Shown here piece by piece: positions 47,346-59,135 of a DNA stretch of 64,000 nucleotides. A model generated the notes under the pieces. The model saw only the letters and a program-made list of their open reading frames with translations. It had not been told where the DNA came from and ran no database searches. The translations under genes and the position numbers were made by a program. Every line of letters starts with the position of its first letter. The first letter of the stretch is position 1. Source of the stretch: Apostichopus japonicus (taxonomy: Eukaryota > Echinodermata > Holothuroidea > Aspidochirotida > Stichopodidae). The stretch lies in assembly GCF_037975245.1 (NCBI RefSeq), contig NC_092579.1:29723666-29787665 (forward strand), written 5' to 3'.

Positions 47346-48252
47346 ATAATGATACAAATACTGTTGTGAAGTGTGTGTGAGTTACACAGGAACAAACTAG
47401 TACTGAAGGTCATGAATACAAAATGACAGTTATTACATTTGTGTAAAACTAGTAAAAGTTTGGCTACAGAAAGACGCACTCGAGTACCAGAGTAACAACT
47501 TGAGTACCAGAGTAACAACTTGAGTACTACAATTCTGCTGCTTACAGAATAAATCTTATGAAACCGAGCAAACAGCTGCTTTAAGATCTTTGCAATCCTG
47601 TCTACAATGTCCCAGTGACAATAGAATGGCTCAAACAATGAATGTATTGTCCTTCCTTTCTTATACTTTGCATTCTTTCATCCTAGACTGAATGAAACAA
47701 AGACAACTACTGCCCTCACATTTATTTTGTGCTTTTCCTTTCAGTATCTTTAGAAATACAACAAAACACCTTCTGTATTTGGCTCCTTACTTCAAACTCT
47801 ACAAGTACCGTGGGAAGAGTGGAGAAACTCATTCAAAAAACGGGTTAGTTTCATAGAGCGACTGAAACTAGAGTTCATTTCTTGACACGAAATTAAGAGA
47901 ACCTAAGTTTTGCAAATTCTTTAGGACAATGAATTTTGATTACAAAGCAAACTATGATTGACATTTAAGAATAGTTAGTTGACAGGCCAAAGAAAATATA
48001 GAAACTTGAACTTTCACATAGCTATCATTGCATATGTATATCTCTCTCAGCTATGAAGCAAAACCCAAAATTACTAATATTTCAATGGTGATGATCCAGA
48101 TGTAATTTCACATGTATTTCACATTTGCACTAAAAATACTTTCCGCCAAATACAAGCTTGCTTAACACGCAATTACAAGAAGTGGACAAGTATATGCATG
48201 CTGCTTAGTGACCGGATTGCTATAAATTTATACGCTTTAACACACCAGTAGA
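47346..48252. other. Spacer with a 22-bp tandem duplication
   Basis: No gene is recognised. At 47481-47530 GAGTACCAGAGTAACAACTT is repeated directly (22-bp period, two and a half copies). Confidence 0.5.
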
Positions 48253-48431
48253 ATCACTGTGGTCGAGTGGTACGGACTTAGGTTCGTGACACGAAAATCC
48301 GGGGTTCGATTCCTATTTTCCCCTGATGAGTCCCAAAAGGACGAAACCGGTCGGAAAGTGGAGTTTTTCTGGTGTGTTATTCTTTATTGATTTACTACAT
48401 ATCTGTCATACCACTGGCTACAAATTAAATT

Positions 48432-48435
<4 letters not shown>
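48253..48435 (+). mobile_element. tRNA-derived SINE-like element carrying a hammerhead ribozyme
   Basis: The head has RNA polymerase III promoter boxes: A box TGGTCGAGTGG at 48260-48270 and B box GGTTCGATTCC at 48303-48313, correctly spaced for a tRNA-like unit. The T-arm is imperfect because its 3' side also serves as helix I of the hammerhead that follows (48315-48359). The body continues to the (TA)n tract at 48436, which may be its tail. No clear target duplication is found. Hammerheads are known in several metazoan retroelements, including SINE-like repeats and Penelope-like elements; the exact family is not identified. Confidence 0.7.
48315..48359 (+). ncRNA. Type I hammerhead ribozyme motif
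   Basis: All conserved core parts are present in order. CUGAUGA is at 48323-48329. Helix II is GUCC (48330-48333) with GGAC (48339-48342), closed by the loop CAAAA. GAAA is at 48343-48346. A minimal helix III follows (AC with GU, two-base CG loop, 48346-48351), and the expected cleavage site is after C48352 (GUC). Helix I pairs 48315-48322 with 48353-48359: seven pairs, one of them G-U, with a bulged C at 48320. The very short helix III is as in the known schistosome hammerhead. Activity is inferred from the intact core. Confidence 0.85.

Positions 48436-48491
<56 letters not shown>
48436..48491. repeat. (TA)n microsatellite
   Basis: Alternating TA for about 55 bases directly after the SINE-like element. 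Open frames with Tyr-Ile runs across it are artefacts. Confidence 0.95.
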
Positions 48492-48496
<5 letters not shown>

Positions 48497-48717
48497 TCAT
48501 TTGCCTTTGCCTTTGTCGTTTAAAATTAAGTCTGTTTAACGTACATCTCTTTCGAGATCTGGCTTTAGGAATCACAAATGATTTTCGAGTTGGTTAGCAT
48601 CATGTTTCATCTCTAGAGTAAGGCAAAATATGTCACCGAAAACAGAACTAGTATTGTTCGATACAGGTGTCAAACGCCTACAGTCAAATTACGACCTTCC
48701 TTACGGACATGCAATCA

Positions 48718-48796
48718 GCGTCCATGGCCTAGTTAGTTAGGGTGTCCAAAGGGGGAGGCCCGGGTTCGAATCCCGGTTGAGGCTGCAAGTTTTTTT
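48718..48796 (+). mobile_element. tRNA-like SINE head or tRNA pseudogene
   Basis: A box TGGCCTAGTTAG at 48725-48736 and a perfect T-arm (CCGGG at 48760-48764, loop TTCGAAT, CCCGG at 48772-48776). The acceptor arms (48718-48724 and 48777-48783) pair at 5 of 7 positions. The anticodon arm is abnormal, with only three stem pairs and a six-base loop, so a functional tRNA is unlikely. A run of seven T (48790-48796) could terminate RNA polymerase III. Sequence differs from the element 450 bp upstream. Confidence 0.65.
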
Positions 48797-48831
48797 CACT
48801 GTTCTGGATTTTCCTTGTCATTATGTTGTCA

Positions 48832-48925
48832 TTTATATATATATACATATATATATATTTATATATATAGATATAGATAGATATATATATATATATTATA
48901 ATATATTTATTATATATAATAATAG
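48832..48925. repeat. AT microsatellite cluster
   Basis: Interrupted TA, TATATTTA and GATA tracts following the tRNA-like element. A further (TA)n tract lies at 48983-49000. Confidence 0.9.
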
Positions 48926-51900
48926 CTATACATATTTTCAGTAAACGAGTAAGAATGTGACATGGAGGTCATCAAATCTAACCATATATATATATATATA
49001 TGTATATACTTCACTGAGACCAGCATAGTGTTCATCACTCAGCAGGATGTGACATCCCGATTCCATTGCATCAATACTTGATGGTACTATATAATTGCTG
49101 GTGAGGTTGCAAGAGTGGGAAGTGAACAATAAAGACGTCACATGCCTCTTTATTGTTTCTTTGTCGAAATTTAATGGGTGAAATGCCATTATGACGAGCT
49201 AGCAAAAAGTCAGGAAAAGATAAGCATCTCTTGAAACTAAAAGGACACGCAAAGGATTTACTTCCAACTTAATTCACATGATTTGTCAATAACGAGTAAA
49301 GTCTCAGTCATTTAAGGTTAATTTTTAACAGTGAAATTGTTGAAAATGAAACAGGAATTACCAAGTAGGCTGGAAATCAGTTTTGCCCCTCTTTCCTTTT
49401 TTTGTTATTGTTTAATCATGTGTGCATAGCAACAAGATTTCACTCCTAAATAGGAAATGTGCTCAAAGAACATACTCGCTCAAAATGCTGCTAGCTAGGA
49501 GATGATAGCATATTGCATAAGCCATCCACAAATAACAGCTATATAAATATTAGTGAAACAGATATGAATAATGATGTTTGTATGTTTGGTGGGGTGGGAT
49601 GGGTTGGGAGGGGGGTGGGGAGGGGGCCGGAGGAGGACAAAGATTTGGATCCTTGTTACTTTCCATGTTTAATACACTACACTGGGAACACTAAATCCAG
49701 TGTCATCATGGCTATGCTATTAAAGAGCTTCAGTAGTGTTAGATAACACACCCACAAAAAATCACATTACAGAATATAAACATTTACAATTTACGAGAAT
49801 AAAAAATGCAACAATGTGAATGATACTCAATTCAATGAAGTCATATTTAGACTTGCTCAAGTCTCCACACCAGTGGGGGGGGGGAACACAACATCAGAGG
49901 GGCACTTTCTCATTCCACATCCATCATTCGTTATGCTCTAAAGTGATACAAACCAGCTATATCAATTTAATATATATGTGTTAGTATGCTATCAATACTA
50001 TTTATTGAGATTGTTTATTGTTAACCGTTCTACAAAAAGATATGGGTTGCCATTTTAAAATAGCATATACAGACTAAAAATAAATAACTTCAAATAAAAT
50101 ATTAAAATTAACAAAGGCTTAAAATGTCCAACAGACAGTTCTTCTATCATCAAAGGGGCACATCTTATTTGCCAGTACGTAGGTACATTTGTTTTTTTGG
50201 AAAAAAGTGGGAGGACCGCATCCCCCCCGGCTCAAACCCCCTGCAAGGATCTCTATCATAAAGACCAATGATGATCGTAATCTTAATTGCATTTTTGTTT
50301 CCCTTTTTGTTTATTCATTATCCATTTGTGCAATTATTGTAAATATGTTACCAAATATAAAATTTTCTATAGTATAATTGCCTAAAACTGATTTTAACTT
50401 AGACAATTTTTATGAACAAAAACAAGCAAGGAATGTTTCAAATATATTAACCAAAGTATGAACAAGAAAAACAATGAAAATACTCCTCTAGAATCCCACT
50501 GATTCCAGGACATCACATATTGGACAAAATTTTACAAGTCAAATCTTTCTATTGAACTGGATTGTCTCAGGTTTGCCACAAACAGGTTTACTAAACATTT
50601 TCTCACTCTTTCACATGTGTTAAACACCAAATATTATTTTAGGCACACAGTGCAATGTTTGCAAACATACACCTTTAGATTTGAATTTGGTTCCAAAATA
50701 TATTAATATATTACTGATTCTGTCAACAATGTTTCCTACTTTGGGTTACAGATTTTTGCATTGTAAGTATCTTTATCATGTTAGTTAAGTACACATGATG
50801 CTTTGTACTTATAAGCCAGTTTGGAGGTACCAGCAGCTAATGATTACGTAACAGGTCAAAGGGTCGACTGTGAATAGTAGCATAACTCCACAGCTTGTTT
50901 ACACATATGCATACACTATAGCATTGTAACTCCAAATATCGATCATATTTGTATTGAAGTATTTCTAATATTTTCGCAATGGAGGATGAAATATCCATCA
51001 TGATATTAAGCTATGGACGGTTAAGGCTTTGAAGGTCTTTCTAAGGGAGGGAGGACTTAAAATTATCAAAAAATTAAAGAAAAGAAGAACTTGTTGCACT
51101 TGTTTTCCCTGTGAAGAGATTGCCTCAGCTTGTCCCAACATTACAAACAGCAACAGACACAGAATTAGCAAAATTGGTACAGAACCTATGGTATGCATAG
51201 TACATGAATATGATATGCACTGGTTGTAAAGGTGAAAGTATTTCAAGTCAAAAATTGATTCAAATCCGTTATCTCATGATCATTCACATACAAAACAAAT
51301 TTTGAAGATATGATTTTTTATCGTATTAACAGATTTTAGTAATGATAATATGACAGGCTACGACGATATTTCCCATGTATAATTCATTGGTGCTAATTTT
51401 CTATACATTTGCATAAACACAATGCGTCAAATTACATACTTAATAATCTTAGCGTTCATACCGCATATGCAGTATCATTATCACCACAGACATCTTTAGC
51501 CCTGAGGTTTAACCCAAAATTACATATTTTCTGATGTAGGGCAATATTATTACTTAAATTTCTGGCCTACCACAATCAGAAATATGTCCATTATCTTAAC
51601 AATTTCCCCCGAAATTCTAGGATTAATCTCGTTCATTTTTACCACAGTATGCTCGCAACAACACACATTTTATGCACAAATGACCAAAAGCGGAGATCAA
51701 GCACATAGTTTCGCACATGCATAAGTTGCATCTCCGAACAGGCTTATTGGTTGCAGATGTCGATTTCCATAGATAAGTATGATATGTTGCCAGTTTTGAT
51801 ATTTGGTTGATATACATAAAGGTTCATATAGACCGGCCATGGAGAGCCAGGTCAGGACATGGCACAATTATGTCACAGACTGGGACCCCTTCTCGAAGTC

Positions 51901-53555
51901 TCCCTTTTATGTACTATGACAAAGGGAAATAACTTTGTTTATACAATGACATCTATTGTAAATGATAAATTATTCAGCTATAAAGACAGAAGAATCTTTA
52001 ATATACAAAGGGTTAATTAACTCAAATTAAGTTTATAGTTCAGACAGGGAGATTGCAACCACTTCCACAATCAAATCTTTAAATTGCATAAAATAGTGGG
52101 ATATTTCTTTTCCATATCTTGATTTAGCCTTGAGGAATAAACATTTATATCTAAGTTTTACGGCATAGGGTGGTTACTGTCCTTTTTATGATTGCTTTAT
52201 ATACTAACTCAAATACTAGTTAAATAGCCTGAGATGAACTTAGCCATCTGGCCACATATATCAAAACAAACAAAACAACATTTCAGGTCCAGTTTGATCC
52301 TGCTAGGTTTGGGGGAAACTTAGCGTAGTACAAATTGAATAATATTCTTAAATAAAATTACTAAGGTAAGGACAGCAATCAAGACTACATCTACAGTACA
52401 CTTTGTAATATCTGCAGCATACATGTGCTCAGGAACAATTCGAAAAATAGAATCTGACAAAGTCCATTAAAACCATGTAAAAACTTTGTTAGGGTCAAAG
52501 AAACATAATTGATTTTGACACTGAAGTGGAAATTACTATTTATAATTATTAAATATTATACATGAACAGCTGAAAGTAATTACAATAAGTACCACCTTAA
52601 TACCGGTCTTACAGTTAGCGCAACATATCCCATAATATTGTGTGTGCGTTATTGGTTCAACAAACTGTCCTTCCTTATCAACAGAAATTTCATTGAGCAA
52701 TTCTGTGTAGATCCTGCCCTACTTACTACATATACACATTGGCTACAATATGTACAAAACCAACATTTTATATCGCAGATGTGGTAAAGAAAATTATAGA
52801 ATGAGTGATCATTTCTACAAACGATTACCATAGAAAAGAATGAGAATTTCAAAGAACATAAAATATATTATCACCACGACGGTCGCTTGCACTATCTTGC
52901 ACTATTAAGTCATTTAAAAGTAAAATGGTTCAGCTTGAGTTCCATTTCCATGTTGCAGATATCTAGTTACAGGATAAAGTTGCATTGATTCTTATTGCAA
53001 ATGTAGCATGAAGTCCTCAAATGGTCACAAAGACCTTTCACTTTCTTCTAATTAGTTAATGAGATTGGCATTTTGAGTAGATTGTGTTACAACATTTTTT
53101 TTTAAATATTTTCCAAAATAACAATATTTGCTTTAAATTAATGACAATAACCAATGTGTGTTTCAACAAGGAAGAACAAATTTCTTGCAAATTCCTAATG
53201 AAAAAAAATGTTGACATATAATTATTATCAAAACCTTTATGAACAGCTAACTTATCATGTAATTAGCATAATTACTTAACTTAGTGTTAAAAAAACTAAC
53301 ATTCAGTTTTCAAGTTGCGTAATGGAATTTACAAGTATCAAAATAACACCAATATACACATGTGATAAAGAAGTTAAGAGTACATAAGAATTGTAACAAT
53401 GATACTAATTAAATTTATTATAATGTAGACAACAATAATATTATAATAAACATATAGTAATTTTACTAGAGAGATATACATATATATGACTATGAACAAA
53501 ATACATTACAATGATCAAAAAGAAGGTAATAAGACACACAAAAAATAGAAATTAA
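48926..53555. other. Long spacer, no gene seen
   Basis: About 4.6 kb of AT-rich DNA. A G-rich tract at 49588-49632 (runs of 3-6 G) could form a G-quadruplex, and a G9 tract lies near 49877. Frames of 60-83 codons have no signal, motif or homologue within the window. Nothing else is recognised. Confidence 0.45.
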
Positions 53556-54115
53556 AATAGTAAGCAATATGAATTAACATAGATAAGACTGAACAGAAAT
53601 AAGACTAAACATACATTCATTAAACACGATAGATTTAATAAGACTAATCAGACATTATAAGACTTAACTGAAATGATAAGACTAAACAGACACAATAAGA
53701 CTTAAGAGACATAATAAGACTCACAAGACTTTATAAAACAACATAGATTTGATAAGACTAAAACAGACATAATAATACTGAATATATAAAATGAGACTTA
53801 ACAGAAATAATACTTTTTTTATTTTTTATTATTTTTTATAAAAGTTAGAGTGAACAACACTGAACATACATTTCTAACTAAAGACTAAACACACCTAATA
53901 AGGCTTAACTGAAATGATAAGACCTAACAGATATAAAATAATAAGACTTAACAGATATAATAAGACTGACAAGACATTTATAAACAAAAGATTTGACAAG
54001 ACTAAAAACAGACATAAGACTAAACATATACAATAAGACTGAACAGAAATAAGACTGAACATTCATTTATAAAACAACATAGATTAGATTAAAACTTAAC
54101 CATTATCATAAGACT
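53556..54115. repeat. Diverged minisatellite of AATAAGACTRAACAGA type
   Basis: About 20-25 imperfect copies of an 18-24 bp unit (AATAAGACTTAACAGAYAT and variants), broken once by a poly-T/A stretch at about 53812-53840. No coding frame. Confidence 0.8.
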
Positions 54116-54930
54116 TAAACCAAACAAAGTTTTATGAACAGACATATTTAACAAACATTATACATTCAAACACCAGAATCTTTTCCAACATCTGCAATAT
54201 AGTTTGATCTATTAATCTTCAGACTTTTCATTTGCATTAAAGAGTTAATATAAGATCACATGAAGATCCCAGTTCTAACGTAATCACCTGTGACTGTGGT
54301 AGCAAGGGTGGGGGCAGGGAGGGATGGGGGTGGGGAGGCGAACAACAGGAGACAAACACAAACGTAGACAATTTCATAGGGGTAATAAATCTCATATTTG
54401 TATACCGTTTTTAATACATCTTAAAATAACTTGCGGAATATAATTTCCTTTCTTTCCAGTCATTTCTCTGCTATCAGCCCTATTCAGGGTAACACGCTCT
54501 TCATAATGAAAAATTGGATTAGGTATAAACTTAGACATCTGTACAGCTCTGGAGATCAGAGATAATATATATTCCTGGCTTCAATAAGTAAAGAATCTAT
54601 TTTCAAGAATATTCCTAACAAGTGCTACAGAGGTGTTATCGTGTGGTGTGTTGGAATGAAAATTTCTTGCATTAGTCAAATTTTATGCAACCTATTTTTT
54701 TTTTGTATAAAAATTGAAACATAACTGTTTGAATCCCACAAAAAGATGTAACTTTAACGTGAAGTACTAATATTTATAACAATTACTATAATGATGTTAG
54801 CACAAAGTGCATTAAATAGAAGTAGCAAAATTTGAAAATGATTTCATAAAGTCCCTATAAAGTAATACTTATTTTAATCCTCTGTCGCCCATGTGATTGA
54901 AGTTATTAGTGTTTTCAAACAACAATCTTC
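54116..54930. other. Spacer, 3' side of the LRR gene at 54931
   Basis: Contains a G-rich tract at 54308-54340 (GTGGGGGCAGGGAGGG). No gene is recognised. The gene's 3' UTR should lie in the right part of this stretch. Confidence 0.45.
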
Positions 54931-56142
54931 TTAAATCCAACTAAGAATTCTTTTTGGGGTTGGATCTTCACGTTCAGGAACAGGTAAGCTTGTTATTTGT
55001 TTCCTGATCATGATTCTGTTCTTTTTCTTACTATGTTGACTTAGAATCTCGTGAGACTTTGCCCTGGAAGCGAGACCAGACCTTCTCTCGGGAGGTTTTG
55101 TCAAACTGGCAGGAGGCTTCCTTACAGTGAAGTCGGATGAATCAAGGACAATTTTTGTCAAGGATGGATAGACTGTATGCCCATGAGGTGTATACACAGA
55201 AAGCCATTTGTCATACCGATTAGATCTTTGGCTCCTTCGATAACATTTCCAAACAGTGAAGATCAACAGGAATAGCGTCAGAAAGCTTCCAGCCAGAGAG
55301 AAATAAAGTACTTGTAACGTTACGGTACTTGGCATGTGTTCTGTTGAGGCAGTCATCGGTGAAGCATTAGTGGTAGACACACTCCTGTTACATCCTAACA
55401 TTGGTCTATTCACATCTTCCCAGCTACAGTTTCTCTCAATAGTGTCTCCACCAAGACATTCAACAAAAAGATGATCAAATTCACAATGAATTTGGAGAAA
55501 GGCCTCAATACAAGGAAGACAGCAGTTTAGTGAATTTAGGAGAATAATTCCACCTCCTTCTGCAAGGTCACAGGTAAATAAATTCATACTTGCATTACCG
55601 TTGTTGTTCCGTAGATCCAGCAATTTAAGATGAGGTAAGCTCTTCCAGTCAGAGAGCTCAATAGAGCTGGTTACCAACAGATTGTTTGACAGATTGAAAA
55701 TAGAAAGATTTGGCAAAAAGTTACTGAGAATTTCTGTTTTCATTATAAGAAGTCTATTGTTGCTTAAGTCTATCACCTTCAAGGTATGACTACTCAGTCT
55801 TTCAATATTATCTGGAATCAAGAACTTGATCAGATTATGTGACAAGTCAATCCATTCTATTACCAGACTCCCATAGATATTTGGAGTTCTTGACAAGTTG
55901 TTATGAGAAAGATTCAAACCAATGATGGAATATCCTCCATTAACAGTCGCCTGTTCTAATCCCTTATAGCTACAATCCAAGATGGTTCCGTTACACATGT
56001 CACACATTGAGCAATTAATGTCACCTGGTTCATTCCAGTAGCAATGAGTGTGTGATCCATTTGCAGCAATAAGTCCAGCAAAATTAAAAATCAACAAAAA
56101 GCAATAAAACAAAAAGTTTTCTCTCTTCCAAAGGAACTCCAT
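54931..56142 (-). CDS. LRR receptor with a long basic tail and tyrosine motif
   Basis: 403 residues from the ATG at 56142 (MEFLWKRENFLFYCFLLIFNFAGLIAA signal peptide); no ATG lies further upstream in frame. The N-cap is CSMCDMCNG. Five LRR-like segments follow (IIGLNLSHNNLSRTP, VIEWIDLSHNLIKFL, LKVIDLSNNRLLIM, LSIFNLSNNLLV, LKLLDLRNN), then a Cys-rich C-cap, one TM at about 281-298 and a cytoplasmic tail of about 105 residues. The tail has RYDKWLSVYTP at about 309-319, then HTVYPSL (TxYxxL) and a Pro/Lys/Arg-rich end (TKPPERRSG, HSKKKNRIMIRK). No TIR domain. This is the left arm of an inverted duplication whose partner is 60619-61707. Likely an immune or adhesion receptor (inference). Confidence 0.88.
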   Translation of the reverse strand: MEFLWKRENFLFYCFLLIFNFAGLIAANGSHTHCYWNEPGDINCSMCDMCNGTILDCSYKGLEQATVNGGYSIIGLNLSHNNLSRTPNIYGSLVIEWIDLSHNLIKFLIPDNIERLSSHTLKVIDLSNNRLLIMKTEILSNFLPNLSIFNLSNNLLVTSSIELSDWKSLPHLKLLDLRNNNGNASMNLFTCDLAEGGGIILLNSLNCCLPCIEAFLQIHCEFDHLFVECLGGDTIERNCSWEDVNRPMLGCNRSVSTTNASPMTASTEHMPSTVTLQVLYFSLAGSFLTLFLLIFTVWKCYRRSQRSNRYDKWLSVYTPHGHTVYPSLTKIVLDSSDFTVRKPPASLTKPPERRSGLASRAKSHEILSQHSKKKNRIMIRKQITSLPVPEREDPTPKRILSWI

Positions 56143-57000
56143 ATTCACTATGACTTCAAGAAATATTAATTATAATTTGAACAAATACGAAGGACATCTT
56201 CATCACTTTAGATGAAAACATACACACACTATATCTACTGTCTGATAAAACAATCACAAGGTAATGAATACGACCAAGTATGAACTTCACTCTTCACGTT
56301 TCTTCCCTCAAAAACCAAAGACAACAATGGCACAGTGAATGAATATTCATGACAATGCTGATAATAGAGTAATTGAAACTAGTTGCCTTTATTACTTCCA
56401 CTTTGAAACCTACTAATTTCAGTTTCATATTTTTTCATATTCAGTGTAGATAAAGACTTGAAAAGGATATTATGAATATCACCACTGTCTACAAGTGAAA
56501 GTCTCTTATCTACAGTACAATATGCAATAACACTGATTCAAGATCCAGCATAATCCAACATAATGCTTGAAGCAATAACTTACTTTGCATACCAAACAAA
56601 ACGACTGTTAAATATTTACATATGGCATTGACTGTTTCCATTCTTTCTTTCTGTGACTATCTTTCCAAAGAGATTTTCATGAGTGACAGAGACCAGGACA
56701 GAAAGGAGATGTGGAGAGTGCGGGGGTGTGTGGGGAGAATGGGGGTGGAAAGGGTCAACAGAATCATGTTCTCTAAATCTCCTATTTCCAATGATTTACA
56801 AAAATAAACTCTGTGCTCCTTTTATCAAAGTAGCTGTTTGCATCTCACAACATCAAATTTGAATAAAGAACACAGATCATCATCCGTTAAATTTAAGCTA
56901 ACTTAGAAATCAGAAATATGAATAAAGAAAAATCATGCAACTATATAATATGTAAAGCAATACTGAATGGAATCATTGACAGATCTCTTAACCATTGTCA
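56143..57000. repeat. Inverted duplication, left arm upstream part
   Basis: The 5' flank to about 56890 is homologous in reverse complement to about 59710-60610. Shared marks are CTTGAAGTCATAGTGAATATGG at the start codon, the segment at 56199-56337 against 60428-60590, and TATTCAAA..TGATGxTGTGAGATG near 56860 and 59730. Together with the genes the arms are about 2 kb each. Confidence 0.8.
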
Positions 57001-58240
57001 TTATTTGGGTATATATGATTGATATCTGATCCAATTTGATCTTTGATCCAATTACTCATTAATTTAGCTTAATTATTCAATTTTCAGTTTAAACTTAAAA
57101 AGCACTTAGGGCACAACATTTCCAAACTTTCCTATTTCCAGTTCAGAAGCCTGGGCAACAAAATTTTAAGAATCCTTTAATGCAATACATATCTTCCTAT
57201 AGCTTGGAAGTTCTTTGTTTTGGTGAAATTAATCTAGGGAAATAGTTGAGGTTGATAACTTGTATTCTTAATATTTGACTAATTATTGATTGTGTTTTGC
57301 AAAAATGATGACATATCTAATAAAATACAAAGAACTAGAACATGTAAATCGTAAGTTATCCTTGTGAAAGAGATGTTAATAGATGTTTGTAAAGAAAAAA
57401 ATTGCAGATCACATGGGATTGATAATCTTTACATATATACCATGCAGTTGTCTTTAGGGAAGAATTTACAAGGTTTTATATTGCTTGATGTTAGTTATCT
57501 TAGTAAATCATCTATATTGCTTCCACTATGTCATTAATGAAACATAAATTTGGCCAAAGCAGAAACAACAATGTTTCTGCCTTGTTTGTCTTAGAGGTTT
57601 TCATGAAATACAAGCATGATAGCAATGACATGGCTATAAATAGATATTAAGGAGAGGGCAGTATCACAAATTTTGATCATCAAAATCTAAGCTATTGGTG
57701 ACATGTATAATTAACACAAAGTGTAATACTGCCCTCTGTTGTAAAGTGAGGCATGAATTTCAGCATTGTGATGAAATATTATAACTTAGCAAATGAACCA
57801 GAAAGCCAGTAAGCTTTTGTGATTCCTTGCCGATACAATTTGCTCAAACATTCCACATAACTATCTGACTAAAATAGAGAAAATTAGTTAAATATGTCCA
57901 AGAATTTTTAAGTGAGAACCAGAAAAGTTCAGAGATTTCCAGCTCTTATTTGTATCAATCCCTTGTGGGCATCAACCGGTAAGGATTTTATAATATAGAA
58001 ATTTATTCCAAAATGTTTCATAATCAAGAAAGAAGTGTCTTCCTATGTGAAGTACAGACACATAGAAGCATGACTATGGGGACATTTTGCTTTACTAATT
58101 TTGAGTTAGCAAATCAGCTGTGCAACCTTGCAACCATCCTTTTAATAATTGTTATTAATAAGTAAGAGGTTCACTTAACTGCAAAAGCAAAACTAATTTA
58201 TTATATATCATAGAGAAAAGGGCCAATTTTGAGACCAGTT
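57001..58240. other. Spacer of the inverted duplication, no gene seen
   Basis: AT-rich DNA between the arms. No coding frame or element is recognised. Confidence 0.45.
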
Positions 58241-59135
58241 GAGATAACCTGTTGACCCCTTGAGCCGATTTTGCCCCCCCCCCCCCATTTAACATAACCT
58301 ATTGAAGCTCAGAGGATGAATTGTATGTTTTGTTGGAGACTTACAGAGCCCCTTGACAAAACTGAACTGAATTTCATCAAACTATGTTCACAAAAAGAAA
58401 ATCATAGCATGGGAGAATTCATAGGTTAATTAAAGTTTTAAATTTGGAGTTGTCTTGTATAAAAGGTTTTCAGACTTTTTCACCTGTTGACCTCATTTCA
58501 CCTTTGACCTCTACCAATTTCAATGTAGTTCTTGCACTTACCAAGCTAGATCTACATACTAAGTAAAAAGTTCAAGAAAGATGTTCTGCTTGAGTTATTG
58601 TGTTTACAAGATTGTGAAATTTTGACTCAAATGTTGACTGCCAATGACATTTAACCTACATCAAATTTCAATAGGGATCATCTATGGGACATCAACACGC
58701 CAAGCATAAGATTCATCAAGCTTCCCTTCTTGAGATATCGAATTTAAAATGTTTCCACAGTTTGACCTCTGGTGACCGAGTATGAGCTTTAATCCCAGCC
58801 AAAAACAATAGCATCCGAGAAATAAGTACGTTGCATGTACATGCCAAGTTTGAAGTCCATCCAACTTTTTAATACAGTATAGAGTAATATGGTGTTTAGA
58901 ACTTTTCACAGGTTGACCTCTAGTGTGACCATTGATCCCACCCAAAAACAATAGCAACCGAGAATTCAATATGGTGCATTCACATACGAAGATTGAAGTC
59001 CATCCAAAATCCTGAATATTGAGTTTTTATGTTTACAAGCCAAAGTGTCACATACAAACACACACACACACAGCATCAGGACCGCAATGATTCTTTTTGC
59101 TTTCAGCAAAGGAATCAAAAAGAATATAATCATTA
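58241..59135. repeat. Probable dispersed repeat with internal duplication
   Basis: Contains a poly-C run (58274-58288) and several diverged copies, about 160-180 bp apart, of a module around GGTTGACCTCTGGTGACC, CCCAGCCAAAAACAATAGCA and GAAGTCCATCCAA (clearest at 58760-58870 and 58915-59010). It ends with TTTACAAGCCAAAGTGTCAC, a (CA)n tract (59059-59072) and TTTCAGCAAAGGAATCAAAA. This style of TTTGACCTC-rich repeat ending in (CA)n is common in marine invertebrate genomes; the family is not identified. Confidence 0.6.

Noticed and set aside
48326-48575. Frames with long Tyr-Ile runs on both strands
   Set aside because: They are translations of the (TA)n microsatellite and the SINE-like element.
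48718-48784. A functional tRNA gene
   Set aside because: The T-arm is perfect but two acceptor pairs mismatch and the anticodon arm cannot form a normal five-pair stem with a seven-base loop.
48938-49189. An 83-codon minus-strand frame with a non-repetitive N-terminal half
   Set aside because: No recognisable domain, runs into a (TA)n tract, and no supporting context.
49588-49632. G-rich tract as a regulatory G-quadruplex
   Set aside because: The sequence could form one, but no gene lies nearby to give it a role.
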